From a bacterium (GTDB lineage: Bacteria > Bacillota > Clostridia > Christensenellales > Aristaeellaceae), in contig SFTH01000007.1 in the NCBI GenBank assembly GCA_004563405.1, forward strand, positions 62,001-126,000: a DNA stretch of 64,000 bases. The letters run 5' to 3'. The notes beneath the pieces are model-generated. The model made no database searches. It was not told the DNA's origin and saw only the letters and a program-made list of their open reading frames with translations. Of the stretch, positions 41,276 through 49,274 are shown in pieces. Made by a program: the position numbers and the translations under genes. How positions within the stretch are numbered: the first letter of the stretch is position 1; each line of letters opens with the position of its first letter.

Positions 41276-42298
41276 TCAACCCATGCGCATCTGTCCCTTA
41301 GCGGAGAGTCCGTCGCCGGCCATCATGGTCTCCAGTACGTCGATGTCCGTGGCGATGTCCAGCGCGTCGTTCTGGAACAACCGGTCGAGCTGCTTTTCAA
41401 AGGCCTCGATCAGCATGTCCAGCACAGATTCGATCTTCTTGCGGCTGGCCACGATGTTTTCGCCCTGATAGCTCTGATCCTCCAGCATGTCGTAGGATTT
41501 CAGCAGCTTGATCGTAGTGGGCAGGTAGTAATTCATAAACTTGCGCACGTCCTGCTCCCGCTCGGGCTTCTCGATCACCGCCCGGAAGATGCCCGCCGTG
41601 AGCGCGCCAATGCGGTCGATGCGCCGGGACACCGCCTCGTCCTCGATCTGCTCGTTGAGCTGGTACAGCTCGTCCAGCGTGCGCTCCAGCTCCTCCATGT
41701 AGCTCTTCTTGACCCCTTCCGGGCCCGCAGGCTGCTCTGTCCGGGGCTGCGCCGCCTGCGTCCCGGCTTCGGCCTGGGGCCTGACCGCCTCCGGCTTCGG
41801 CTGTACGGGCTCCTCACGCACATACTCAGCGTCCTGCACGGGCTCCTCGAACACCTTTTCACCCTTCAGCGCGTCCAGTATCTCCGTGACCAGCGCGCGC
41901 CAGCCGCCGGTGGGCTTGCTCTGCGCGTGCGCCTGCGCCGGAGGCAGAACCAGTTCGCCGCGCGCAACGTCCAGATAGGCGCCCGCGCCGAAGTATCCCC
42001 GGGCCACCATCTCCTGAAGCAGCTTGCGCGCCTCGCCCGCGCTCATCTCGCTCACCTTCGCCAGCTCCTTGAAGCTCACCCGGTCGCGCATGCCGATCAC
42101 CGCGCAGTACTGATTGAAGCAGCGGTAGATCTTCTCCTCCTTGGCGCGCTTGCCATAGGCGATGAAGCACCCGATGCTGACGGCGATGCCGATACCCGTC
42201 TCCCAGAGCAATATGCATGCCAGCCCCGCCAGCAACCATTTGGTTCCCTTCTTGGGCTCTTCGGGCCCGTTGAATCTGCCGTTGTAGCTCCTCGCCAT
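41276..42298 (-). CDS. XpaC-like (5-bromo-4-chloroindolyl phosphate hydrolysis) family membrane protein
   Basis: A 340-residue protein. Two close hydrophobic segments near the N-terminus (about residues 20-48) are followed by a helical winged-helix-like stretch (about 60-110), then a Pro/Glu/Gln-rich linker. The C-terminal half (about 200-340) matches the XpaC pattern (RKFMNYYLPTTIKLLKSYDML and SVLDMLIEAFEKQLDRLFQNDALDIATDIDVLETM). The name comes from a Bacillus screening phenotype; the true role is unclear. In many genomes the gene stands next to a toxic-anion-resistance (TelA-like) gene, which is not seen here. The ATG at 42298 has GGGAG upstream. Confidence 0.85.
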   Translation of the reverse strand: MARSYNGRFNGPEEPKKGTKWLLAGLACILLWETGIGIAVSIGCFIAYGKRAKEEKIYRCFNQYCAVIGMRDRVSFKELAKVSEMSAGEARKLLQEMVARGYFGAGAYLDVARGELVLPPAQAHAQSKPTGGWRALVTEILDALKGEKVFEEPVQDAEYVREEPVQPKPEAVRPQAEAGTQAAQPRTEQPAGPEGVKKSYMEELERTLDELYQLNEQIEDEAVSRRIDRIGALTAGIFRAVIEKPEREQDVRKFMNYYLPTTIKLLKSYDMLEDQSYQGENIVASRKKIESVLDMLIEAFEKQLDRLFQNDALDIATDIDVLETMMAGDGLSAKGQMRMG

Positions 42299-42346
42299 TC
42301 CATTCACACTCCCGAGCAGTTATTATACGCGCTTTTTCTGTAAATT

Positions 42347-44659
42347 TCAATCGCTTTGCGCGCTCCAGAAGGCATTCAACCGACGGTTGAGGGCGCTCAT
42401 GCTTCCGATTTTTTCCACTTGCCAGTGGGCCGGCATGAGCTCCTGATACTTCTCCGCACCGTATCGCGCGTCCATAAGGAGCACCACGCCCCGGTCGGTC
42501 TCCGTCCGGATCACGCGGCCCGCGGCCTGGAGCACCCGTCTGAAGCCCGGATAGGTATAGGCCGCGTCGGTTCCACCCTCAAAGCCGTCGTCGTAGAGCT
42601 CCCGCAAAAGCTCCGATTCCGGGTTCACCTGGGGCATGCCCGTGGATACGATGGCCGCGCCGGAGAGCAGCTCGTCCGGCAGATCCACGCCCTCGGCGAA
42701 CACGCCCCCGAGAACGATGAACGCCACCATGGATTCCGTCGCCCCCCGCTGAAAGCGGCCGATGAACTGCCTGCGCCTCTCCTCGCTCATGTGCGCGTCC
42801 TGGCAGATCGCCTGGGCCCCCGGAAAGCGGGTTCGATAGTATTTGTAGGCCTGGTTCAGATAGGCATGAGAGGGAAAGCAGGCCAGATAGTTGCCCGGAT
42901 GGGCCTGCGCCATGGCATGAATCACCCGAACCACCTGCTCCATGGTGTCGTTGCGATCGCGATAGCGCACCGAAACCGAGAGCCTCCCCACGAACAGGTT
43001 TTCCCGCGGGAAGGGCGACTCCAGCACCAGCCAGCGGCTCCGGTCGGGCACGGCCAGGCGACCGGCGTAAAAATCCATGGGCGCGAGGGTGGCGGAAAAG
43101 AGCGCCACGCCGCCCACGCGGGAGAAGCTCCGGTCGAGATACTTCTCCGGCGCAAAGCACCAGAGCTTGGCCTCGAATCGACCGTCCTCGCCCTCAGGGC
43201 GAATCAACGCACGATAGGCCGCCTCGTCGAACTGCTTTGCCACGCGGACGAACCATCCGCAGTCCAGCATCAGCTCTACCGTGTCCTCGTCGCTCACGTG
43301 CAACTCCTCCGCCTGGGCGGCGAAGGCCGCCGCCGCGCGCACCACGACCTCCGGGGCCGCGCGCTGCGCGTCGTACTCCACGTCCGCTCCGGTCAGCGCA
43401 GCTTCCAGCGCCTCCATGGCGCGCCCGAGCATGTCTTCCTCGCCGAAAACCTCCCGTATGCGCTGCCGCAGCGCATGCACGCGCGACCCGGACAGGCGCG
43501 CAGAATACATCTCCCGCGCCCGGTCGGGCAGGTTGTGCGCCTCGTCGATCAGCAGCCCCACCCGGCTCTTTTTGTCGAAGTGGCGCTTGAGGCGCACCCT
43601 GGGATCGAACACATAGTTGTAATCGCAAATCACCACGTCGGCGATCTCCGTCAGATCCAGCGAGAGTTCGAAGGGGCAGATTTCAAATTGCCGGGCAAGC
43701 TCCGCAATCTCCTCCTCTCCCAGCGCCTCCATGCCCATGGCCAGGCGCAGCGCCTCCCGGCGACGGTCGTAGTAGCCGTCTCCGAAGGGGCACAGGGCGC
43801 AGTCCGGCTTGCACTGAAAGCAGACCTTCTCCTTGGCGGTCACCGTAACAGAGCGCAGCCTGAGCCCGTTGCGCCGCATCCGGTTCAGGGCGCTCTCCGC
43901 CGCCCGCCGCCCAGTGGTTCGGGCGGTGAGATAGAACACGGCGCTGATCTTTCCCGTGCCCAGGGCGCGCAGCGCGCCGTAGAGGGAGGCCGCCGTCTTT
44001 CCAATGCCCGTGGGCGCTTCGATGAGCGTGCGCGCGTCGTGGGTCAGCGCCCGGAAGACGTACTTCGCCATCTCCCGCTGGCCCTCGCGGTAGGTTTCAA
44101 AGGGAAAGCGCAGGTTCTGAAGCGTGGGCTCCGAATCCGCGCGCCACTTGCCCGCCTCCCGCGCCCAAAGGGCGTAGGGCCGGGCATAGTCCAGGAAGCG
44201 CACCTCCAGCTCCCGCGCGGAAAACCTCCGCCGGAACCTCTGCTCGCCGCCCCGCGTTCCCGCGTAGATCAGCGTCACCTCCGCTTCGGGACAGCCGCTG
44301 CCCGCGCAGTAGAGGTGGGCATAGATCTCCGCCTGCGCCCAGTGGGCGGGGTAGTCGTCCTGACACACCTCGTAGGGATTTCCCCGGGTGGTCTTGATCT
44401 CGCAAATCTCGACACAGGTTTCATCCGGGCGCAGCGCGTCCGCCCGCCCCTGCACCCGCAGCAGAACGCCCTCCAGCTCCACATCCAGCGAAAGCGGCGC
44501 CTCCGCCTGCCAGGGCGCGCTCAGAGCGCGCTGAAGCGCCTGATGCCCCTCGCGGCCCTCGCGCATCCGCCGGGCCATTCTCGCCCCGGCCACAATGCTT
44601 CCCGAGGCGCAGGCATACTCCGCAAGCTCCCGCACGCTCACCACAAGCGCTTCCGCCAA
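42347..44659 (-). CDS. DinG/Rad3-type helicase fused to an N-terminal PD-(D/E)XK nuclease domain
   Basis: A 770-residue protein. Residues about 1-140 form a PD-(D/E)XK nuclease-like module (GRADAL...EICEIKTTRG). The helicase part follows with Walker A (EAPTGIGKTAASL, near 217), a cysteine cluster CFQCKPDCALCP plus a later CPF that fits an iron-sulphur site, the DEAH box (IDEAHNLPDRA) and motif VI (LQAAGRVIRTE). XPD/DinG-like enzymes unwind DNA 5'-3'. The nuclease fusion suggests combined unwinding and cleavage in repair. The TTG start at 44659 has GGGAGG ten bases upstream. Confidence 0.88.
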   Translation of the reverse strand: MAEALVVSVRELAEYACASGSIVAGARMARRMREGREGHQALQRALSAPWQAEAPLSLDVELEGVLLRVQGRADALRPDETCVEICEIKTTRGNPYEVCQDDYPAHWAQAEIYAHLYCAGSGCPEAEVTLIYAGTRGGEQRFRRRFSARELEVRFLDYARPYALWAREAGKWRADSEPTLQNLRFPFETYREGQREMAKYVFRALTHDARTLIEAPTGIGKTAASLYGALRALGTGKISAVFYLTARTTGRRAAESALNRMRRNGLRLRSVTVTAKEKVCFQCKPDCALCPFGDGYYDRRREALRLAMGMEALGEEEIAELARQFEICPFELSLDLTEIADVVICDYNYVFDPRVRLKRHFDKKSRVGLLIDEAHNLPDRAREMYSARLSGSRVHALRQRIREVFGEEDMLGRAMEALEAALTGADVEYDAQRAAPEVVVRAAAAFAAQAEELHVSDEDTVELMLDCGWFVRVAKQFDEAAYRALIRPEGEDGRFEAKLWCFAPEKYLDRSFSRVGGVALFSATLAPMDFYAGRLAVPDRSRWLVLESPFPRENLFVGRLSVSVRYRDRNDTMEQVVRVIHAMAQAHPGNYLACFPSHAYLNQAYKYYRTRFPGAQAICQDAHMSEERRRQFIGRFQRGATESMVAFIVLGGVFAEGVDLPDELLSGAAIVSTGMPQVNPESELLRELYDDGFEGGTDAAYTYPGFRRVLQAAGRVIRTETDRGVVLLMDARYGAEKYQELMPAHWQVEKIGSMSALNRRLNAFWSAQSD

Positions 44660-44680
44660 GCTCCTTCACCCTCCCCGCCC

Positions 44681-44715
44681 TTGACAGTTTCTCCAACTGG
44701 TGATAAAGTACCAGT
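44681..44715 (+). promoter_or_regulatory. manA promoter with an overlapping palindromic operator
   Basis: TTGACA (44681-44686) and TAAAGT (44704-44709) are 17 bases apart. The inverted repeat ACTGGT-N8-ACCAGT (44696-44715) encloses the -10 box, as expected for a repressor site. The half-site resembles those of GntR-type sugar regulators, but the spacing differs. Confidence 0.55.
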
Positions 44716-44775
44716 ATCGGCACAGAATCAGTATAGAATAGTTTTCACACTTTTTCAAGCAGGAGGATTTGGTTT

Positions 44776-45801
44776 ATGACGCTTTATCCGCTTTTGATGG
44801 CCCCCTGTTTCCGCTCCGGCGAGGAGACCCCCTGGGGCGGCTCCATGCTCCGCGATGCTTTCATGAAGGACGCGCCCGAGCAGACGGGCGAGAGCCTGGA
44901 AATCTCCGCCCTCCCCGGCCGGGAGAGCCTGGTGCGCAACGGCGTTCACGCGGGCAAGACCCTGAACAGCATGATCGAGCTCTGGGGCGAGCAGCTCACC
45001 GGAAAGCTGGACGGCGACTTCCCGCTGCTGCTCAAGCTCATCGACGCGCGGGAGACCCTGTCCGTACAGGTGCATCCCGACGACGCCTACGCAGGCGCCA
45101 ACGAGGGCGGCAAGCTGGGCAAAACCGAGGCCTGGGTCGTCCTGAACTGCGAGCCCGGCGCGCGCCTTGCCTACGGCGTGAACGCCCAGGGCAAGCCTCT
45201 CTCCGAAATCTTTGAGGCCGGCGCGGAGGCCGTGGAAGGTGCGCTCAACTGGGTCGACGTGCGCCCGGGCGACGTTTACTACATCCCCAGCGGCATGGTG
45301 CACGCCATCGGCGCGGGCATCCAGCTCTACGAAATTCAGCAGTCCAGCGACGTGACCTATCGCTTCTGGGACTGGGGCCGCGTCGGCAAGGACGGCAAGC
45401 CCCGCGCGCTGCACATCCGTCAGGCGCTGGACGTAACCGACCCGGAGCTGCACATGGAGAAGCTCTGGGGCGCGACCAGCCTCTGCAAGGGCGGCAGCCG
45501 CACCTATTACATCTCCAACCGCTATTTCGAGCTCTGTCGGCTCAACGTCTCCGGCGCCATGCCCCTGAGCGACGGCCGCATGCTCTTCCTCACGCCCACC
45601 GCGCCCTGTACCCTGCGCTGGGGTGACGAGTCGCTCGAGCTCAACCCCTTCGACAGCGTGCTCGTGCCCGCCGGACTCGAGGGCGTCACCCTCGAAAGCG
45701 AGGACTGCAAGGTGCTCATGTCCTCCCCCTCCGACCGCGAGACCCTTCGAAGGGAGCTCGGCTACCGCGCGGAAAACGTGGCGGGACTGGCGGAGGCGTA
45801 A
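44776..45801 (+). CDS. manA: Mannose-6-phosphate isomerase, class I
   Basis: A 341-residue cupin enzyme that interconverts mannose 6-phosphate and fructose 6-phosphate with zinc. The zinc ligand motif is SVQVHPDD, the glutamate lies in GKTEAW and the later His in IPSGMVHAIGAG. The catalytic region YEIQQSSDVTYRFWDWGR is well conserved. GGAGG lies nine bases before the ATG. A strong promoter with a possible repressor palindrome precedes it and a strong terminator follows it, so it is a single-gene unit. Confidence 0.95.
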   Translation: MTLYPLLMAPCFRSGEETPWGGSMLRDAFMKDAPEQTGESLEISALPGRESLVRNGVHAGKTLNSMIELWGEQLTGKLDGDFPLLLKLIDARETLSVQVHPDDAYAGANEGGKLGKTEAWVVLNCEPGARLAYGVNAQGKPLSEIFEAGAEAVEGALNWVDVRPGDVYYIPSGMVHAIGAGIQLYEIQQSSDVTYRFWDWGRVGKDGKPRALHIRQALDVTDPELHMEKLWGATSLCKGGSRTYYISNRYFELCRLNVSGAMPLSDGRMLFLTPTAPCTLRWGDESLELNPFDSVLVPAGLEGVTLESEDCKVLMSSPSDRETLRRELGYRAENVAGLAEA

Positions 45802-45864
45802 TCCGCGCCCGTGCGCCGCACAATTTTGAAGAAAGGATAGAATCCCGGTCGTCGCATTGAACCG

Positions 45865-45917
45865 CTCCCCAATTGTTAAGCAGTATGCTCTGCCGAATAA
45901 CAATCGGGGAGTTTTTT
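45865..45917 (+). terminator. manA terminator
   Basis: CTCCCCAATTGTTA and TAACAATCGGGGAG form a 14-bp stem with one mismatch, followed by six T residues. Confidence 0.85.
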
Positions 45918-45918
45918 C

Positions 45919-45963
45919 ATAGAGTATCATGCCGTCGGACAGATTCAGTTTCTCGTATGCCAT
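45919..45963 (-). pseudogene. Truncated phage-type ORF start (MAYEKLNLSDGMIL)
   Basis: An ATG at 45963 with GGGAGGG seven bases upstream opens a frame beginning MAYEKLNLSDG, a start seen on phage tail or baseplate-type proteins. After about 15 residues it runs into the manA terminator region and then only into antisense sequence. It is best read as a gene cut off at a prophage-scar boundary. Confidence 0.5.
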
Positions 45964-45966
45964 CCA

Positions 45967-46104
45967 TCAGCCCTCCCCGAGCGCCATTGCTCCGATCACC
46001 GCTTCGCCCAGCACGGCGGCGCTCTCACTCCCGCCCAGGCTGCGTCCGCTTTTGTTGACGATCACGCCGCCGCGCAGCAGCCGCACGATCACGTCCAGTA
46101 CCAT
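45967..46104 (-). CDS. Small 45-residue protein in the prophage scar
   Basis: A 45-residue ORF (MVLDVIVRLLRGGVIVNK, then a Gly/Ser/Ala-rich end). AAGGAGG lies about eight bases before the ATG. It is followed three bases later by the truncated MAYEKLN frame and preceded by a 17-residue ORF, each with its own ribosome binding site, as in tightly packed phage modules. I do not recognise the family. Confidence 0.5.
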   Translation of the reverse strand: MVLDVIVRLLRGGVIVNKSGRSLGGSESAAVLGEAVIGAMALGEG

Positions 46105-46127
46105 TGCGCATCCCTCCTTGATGCAGG

Positions 46128-46181
46128 TCAGGTCTTCTTCTTGCCGCCCTTTTTCTTGCCGCTCTTGGGTTTGCAGGCCAT
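46128..46181 (-). CDS. 17-residue lysine-rich micro-ORF in the prophage scar
   Basis: The frame encodes MACKPKSGKKKGGKKKT. GGAGG lies eight bases before the ATG. Very basic micro-proteins of this kind occur in phage genomes, but a function is not known and the ORF is short enough that chance cannot be excluded. Confidence 0.4.
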   Translation of the reverse strand: MACKPKSGKKKGGKKKT

Positions 46182-46204
46182 CGGACTCACCTCCATTTTC
46201 GCAT

Positions 46205-46234
46205 AAAAAAAGCACCCTGCTTTCGCAAAGTGCT
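46205..46234 (-). terminator. Terminator after the MuF/partner genes
   Basis: On the minus strand a 10-bp stem with G-U pairs and a GAAA tetraloop is followed by seven T residues, directly after the 53-residue gene. Confidence 0.85.
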
Positions 46235-46237
46235 TGA

Positions 46238-46399
46238 TTATTCTTCGATTACTTCAAATTCTGATGCGGGATAGAGATAATCTTCATCTGTCTCGTCAAT
46301 CACACGGTACCTGTCGCGCTCTTTTCCGATACATTCATAAATCTTTCCCTTCAGCACGGAAAACCTGCTTCCGTTTTCGCCTATATACTTAACTTTCAT
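46238..46399 (-). CDS. 53-residue protein, candidate partner/immunity of the MuF C-terminal domain
   Basis: The frame starts MKVKYIGENGSRFSVLKGKI and ends YLYPASEFEVIEE; it looks like a small SH3-like beta-barrel. The ATG at 46399 has AGAGG seven bases upstream and overlaps the end of the MuF-type gene by 11 bases. The acidic end and the overlapping order (large gene, then small gene) are typical of toxin-immunity pairs. Similar small proteins occur in phage and toxin loci, but I cannot name the family. GC content is much lower than in the neighbouring core genes. Confidence 0.6.
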   Translation of the reverse strand: MKVKYIGENGSRFSVLKGKIYECIGKERDRYRVIDETDEDYLYPASEFEVIEE

Positions 46400-47048
46400 C
46401 GAAATACCTCTTTACTTTCATCTCAACGCGTTCGTCTCCAGCTTCATACCAATGCAACTCAACATGTTGCTTCTTTCCATTTTCGATGATATATCCATCA
46501 CCGCGAACCTTTTTCCATTCCGCTGCACTGATCTTGTATTCGTTTTCAAGATCATTTGCAATCCGTATCGGAGTATTCGTACCATTTCCGGCGAAAACTT
46601 TCACTTTTGAAATTTTCGTACCCGGCGCGAGCTTTGCATGATTTCCGTTTGGCAGCTTTATCGGATAATTTCTTCCGGTTGCACCAACGCCTTTGAAAAC
46701 CTCAATGTCTGGTAGTTCTATTATACCATTATCTCCAGAATTTTCAACGGTTTCAGCGGATTTTTCTGCATCTTTCCAGCCCGGAAAATGCTTCCCTGTC
46801 TTTGCAAAATACTCCGCGTCCGTCATCATCGCATACGAAACGTAGCATCGGCAGTTGATGTCATGCCCCGCCACGCCGCTCTGCCCGGGCGACATTGCCG
46901 TGTTGCCGTCCTGAAGATCAAACGGCTCGTCCGCAAGCACCGTCTGGTCGTCCAGAATCATGTGATTCGGCCCCTTGCTGGATTGCGCAGCAACCATTGC
47001 TTCCAAGCAAAACACGAGGGCTTGCCGCCTGTCCTGCACAGACTGCAA
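46389..47048 (-). pseudogene. MuF (SPP1 gp7-like) phage head protein fragment with a C-terminal toxin-like domain
   Basis: The reading frame keeps the end of a MuF domain (FDLQDGNTAMSPGQSGVAG, then HDINCRCYVSYAMMTDAEY). A variable C-terminal domain follows (about residues 110-219: GVGATGRNYPIKLPNG, VKVFAGNGTNTP, HVELHWYEAGDERVEMKVK). The conserved N-terminal half of MuF is missing. Upstream the frame stays open only to a TGA near 47132, where high-GC sequence resumes. MuF proteins often carry nuclease or other toxin domains at this position. One 60-base stretch (46381-46440) is about 37% GC, clearly foreign here. Confidence 0.65.
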
Positions 47049-47243
47049 GCCCTCTATGTTGCGAAATGCATTTATCTGACCGACTTCTGATGGCGCTTCA
47101 TTCCCAAGATCCTGCTTTGCTGCAATACGCAGGCTTCACCAGGGCTCGTCCGCCCCGGTTCCGCGCGGCAGAAGCGCCGGGACCTCGCCCGTGCGCCCTC
47201 CGGGAGGCCTGCGCCGCGGTGCCTGCGGCGAGCGGCGGCCGCG
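47049..47243. other. Prophage-scar boundary
   Basis: From 47132 leftward the minus strand stays in the MuF frame (SLRIAAKQDLGNEAPSEV), while rightward it is high-GC sequence typical of the host. No gene is seen in the remaining 110 bases. No clear att repeat could be identified by eye. Confidence 0.4.
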
Positions 47244-48077
47244 CTAGAGCGCGATGTCTCCCATGCGCGCAGCGTGAAAGAGGAACTGCTGGAGCAGGCC
47301 CGCGTGGTCGCCCAGGCGCTCCCGGGCAAGGGTCGCCATCCGCCGCCGGTTCGCACAGTCCACGCCGAACCAGCTCACGAGCAGGCGCTCCACCCACACG
47401 TCCACCGGAAAGGCCGAGGCATGTCCGCAGCCGAACAGCAGCACGCAGTCCGCCACCTTGTCCCCCACGCCCGGCAGGGTGGTGAGCAGGTTATGGGCGC
47501 TATCGTAGTCCATCTCCGAAAGCGCATCCAGCGGAAAGCTCTCTGCAACCCGGCGCGCAGTTGCGATCAGGTAGGGCGCGCGATAGCCCACGCCCAGGCC
47601 GCGCAGCCGCGCCTCGCCGCAATCCGCCAGTGCTTCCGGCGTCGGAAAGCCGTACAGCCGTTCTCCACGACATTCCACTTCCGGCCCCAGTTCCCGGCTC
47701 AGCGCTTCCACCAGGTGCCGGATTCTCCCTACGTTGTTGTTCGCCGAGAGTATGAATGCGATCAGCGCCTCCCACGGCGGCTGGTTCAGCACCCGCAGCC
47801 CCGGATACAGCGAAACGCATCTCTGCGCCATCGGAATGTGCGCGTACTCCCGCGCAAGCGCGCCATAGTCCCGGTCGAGATCGAGATACTTCCGAAGCGC
47901 GTCCGCCCCCAGTCCGCTCTCCCCGTGGAGGCCGTCCTCCGCCCTCCACAGAAATGCGCGCTCGCCGTCGATCACCGCGGCGTAGCCCTCGCCCATGCGC
48001 CGCCAGTGAAAGCACTGAGCGCTGTCCACGAGCGCGAGCTGCAAATCCAGGGATTCCCCTCCCAGATACACGGCCAT
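47244..48077 (-). CDS. 8-oxoguanine DNA glycosylase, OGG1 type
   Basis: A 277-residue helix-hairpin-helix DNA glycosylase/AP lyase. The helix-hairpin-helix and catalytic Lys are in TLPGVGDKVADCVLLFG (about residues 202-218) and the catalytic Asp follows in AFPVDVWVERLL. The N-terminal part (CFHWRR...GYAAVI) matches the OGG N-domain. It removes oxidised guanine from DNA. The ATG at 48077 has AAGGAGG very close. It lies after the rplU operon terminator. Its 3' end abuts the prophage scar, but the domain is complete. Confidence 0.88.
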   Translation of the reverse strand: MAVYLGGESLDLQLALVDSAQCFHWRRMGEGYAAVIDGERAFLWRAEDGLHGESGLGADALRKYLDLDRDYGALAREYAHIPMAQRCVSLYPGLRVLNQPPWEALIAFILSANNNVGRIRHLVEALSRELGPEVECRGERLYGFPTPEALADCGEARLRGLGVGYRAPYLIATARRVAESFPLDALSEMDYDSAHNLLTTLPGVGDKVADCVLLFGCGHASAFPVDVWVERLLVSWFGVDCANRRRMATLARERLGDHAGLLQQFLFHAARMGDIAL

Positions 48078-48094
48078 CTCCTCCTTCGTGCATC

Positions 48095-48126
48095 AAAAGA
48101 GCACCAAAGATCGCTCTCTGGTGCTC
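48095..48126 (-). terminator. Terminator of rplU-prp-rpmA
   Basis: GAGCACCA and TGGTGCTC form an 8-bp stem followed on the minus strand by TTTTG. Confidence 0.75.
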
Positions 48127-48145
48127 CTCGCGTTCCGTTGCTGAA

Positions 48146-48442
48146 TTATTCAGCGGCGGCTTCCGTCTTGGGATAGATGCTGACCTGCTTGCGGGTCTTG
48201 CCCAGACGTTCGAACTTCACGACGCCGTCAATCTTTGCGTAGAGGGTATCGTCGTCACCGATGCCAACGTTGTGGCCCGGATGGATTTTCGTTCCGCGCT
48301 GGCGAACGAGAATGTTTCCCGCCAGAACGAACTGACCATCGCTGCGCTTGGTGCCCAGGCGCTGCGCATGGCTGTCGCGGCCGTTGCGGGAAGAACCCAT
48401 TCCCTTCTTATGAGCGAAGAGCTGAAGATTCATTCTGAACAT
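48146..48442 (-). CDS. rpmA: 50S ribosomal protein L27 with a cleavable N-terminal extension
   Basis: A 98-residue protein. The start MFRMNLQLF is followed by AHKKGMGSSRNGRDSHAQRLG, the L27 core. In Firmicutes the first nine residues are removed by the cysteine protease Prp between Phe and Ala, which is needed for L27 to work at the peptidyl-transferase centre. The prp gene lies directly upstream. GGAGG lies eight bases before the ATG. Confidence 0.97.
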   Translation of the reverse strand: MFRMNLQLFAHKKGMGSSRNGRDSHAQRLGTKRSDGQFVLAGNILVRQRGTKIHPGHNVGIGDDDTLYAKIDGVVKFERLGKTRKQVSIYPKTEAAAE

Positions 48443-48447
48443 TTGCT

Positions 48448-48801
48448 TTACCTCCGTTCCTTGAAGATAATCCGAAGATTGCGAGGGTACTCCCTCTGGA
48501 TTGCCTGAAGCCCCTGCTCCAGCGTGACCAGCAGAAGCTGTGCCTGCTGGATCTCTGCCTCGCTCGCTTCGGGCGTCAAACTTGCTTCAATGAACGCTCC
48601 ATCATCGTCCTGGTCGAACATCACCGGCGCCTTCAGAACGTTTTTCAGTCCGTTGAGCGTCGATTGGGTCAGCGCCGAAATTGCCGCGCAGACGATATCC
48701 GCGCCCGCTTCGGCGTAGTCCGCATGTCCGATGGACGAATATCCGATCAGAGCGCCGTCGGACCGTTTCAGAAAAGTAACGGTCGTTCCCCGGTTCTTCA
48801 T
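48448..48801 (-). CDS. prp: Ribosomal-processing cysteine protease Prp
   Basis: A 117-residue protein of the YsxB/Prp family. The catalytic His and Cys lie in GHADYAEAGADIVCAA (His26, Cys38). It cleaves the N-terminal extension of L27. It sits between rplU and rpmA, the standard arrangement, and its start codon overlaps the rplU stop (TGATG), so translation is coupled. Confidence 0.95.
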   Translation of the reverse strand: MKNRGTTVTFLKRSDGALIGYSSIGHADYAEAGADIVCAAISALTQSTLNGLKNVLKAPVMFDQDDDGAFIEASLTPEASEAEIQQAQLLLVTLEQGLQAIQREYPRNLRIIFKERR

Positions 48802-49112
48802 CAGCCGTTGATGGCGGTGATTTCAACCTTGGTGTAGGGCTGACGATGACCCTGCTTCTTGCGCTCGTTCTTCTTGGCCTTGTACTTATAGACGACGATC
48901 TTCTTGGACTTGACCTGCGCCAGGACTTTGCCTTCGACCTTCGCGCCTTCCACGACGGGCTTGCCAATCTTGGTCGCCTCACCGTCGTTCACGAGCAGAA
49001 CCTCTTCAAAAGTAACCGCTTCATCCGCCTGCGCGTCGATCTTTTCAACGAAAATAACGTCGCCCTGCTGAACACGGTACTGCTTGCCACCGGTCTTAAT
49101 GACTGCGTACAC
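48801..49112 (-). CDS. rplU: 50S ribosomal protein L21
   Basis: A 103-residue protein with the L21 pattern (YAVIKTGGKQYRVQQGD at the start, KAKKNERKKQGHRQPYTKVEI at the end). The GTG at 49112 is chosen because it gives the standard VYAVIKTGGKQY start and has GGAGG eight bases upstream; a GTG at 49121 overlaps the ribosome binding site. It is the first gene of rplU-prp-rpmA, behind a perfect promoter and a structured leader. Confidence 0.96.
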   Translation of the reverse strand: MYAVIKTGGKQYRVQQGDVIFVEKIDAQADEAVTFEEVLLVNDGEATKIGKPVVEGAKVEGKVLAQVKSKKIVVYKYKAKKNERKKQGHRQPYTKVEITAING

Positions 49113-49198
49113 GCGTTGCACCTCCTATACTCAAATCTCGCCGAAGTTTGGCAGCATTTGCATGCATTTCAAGCCGACTTCGAGCGGCTTACCGAGAC
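49113..49198 (-). promoter_or_regulatory. Possible ribosomal protein L21 leader
   Basis: The leader of about 80 bases contains an AAGCCG/CGGCTT hairpin and a second possible stem near CCAAACTTCGGCGAGA before the ribosome binding site. L21 leaders are known in Firmicutes upstream of rplU; the match here is by position and general structure only. Confidence 0.4.
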
Positions 49199-49227
49199 AT
49201 TATACATGTTTTTCCCCGGCTTGTCAA
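49199..49227 (-). promoter_or_regulatory. rplU operon promoter
   Basis: On the minus strand TTGACA (49227-49222) and TATAAT (49204-49199) are 17 bases apart, a perfect sigma-A promoter. Confidence 0.9.
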
Positions 49228-49274
49228 TCAAATGCGGCGACAATCCGGGGGAAACATGAAAAAATAACACGATT

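Noticed and set aside
44755..45963. 402-codon minus-strand frame across manA starting with MAYEKLNL
   Set aside because: Only the first 15 codons look like a phage gene start; the rest is antisense to manA.
45865..47140. att-site direct repeats flanking the prophage scar
   Set aside because: No convincing direct repeat of more than about ten bases could be found at both edges by eye.
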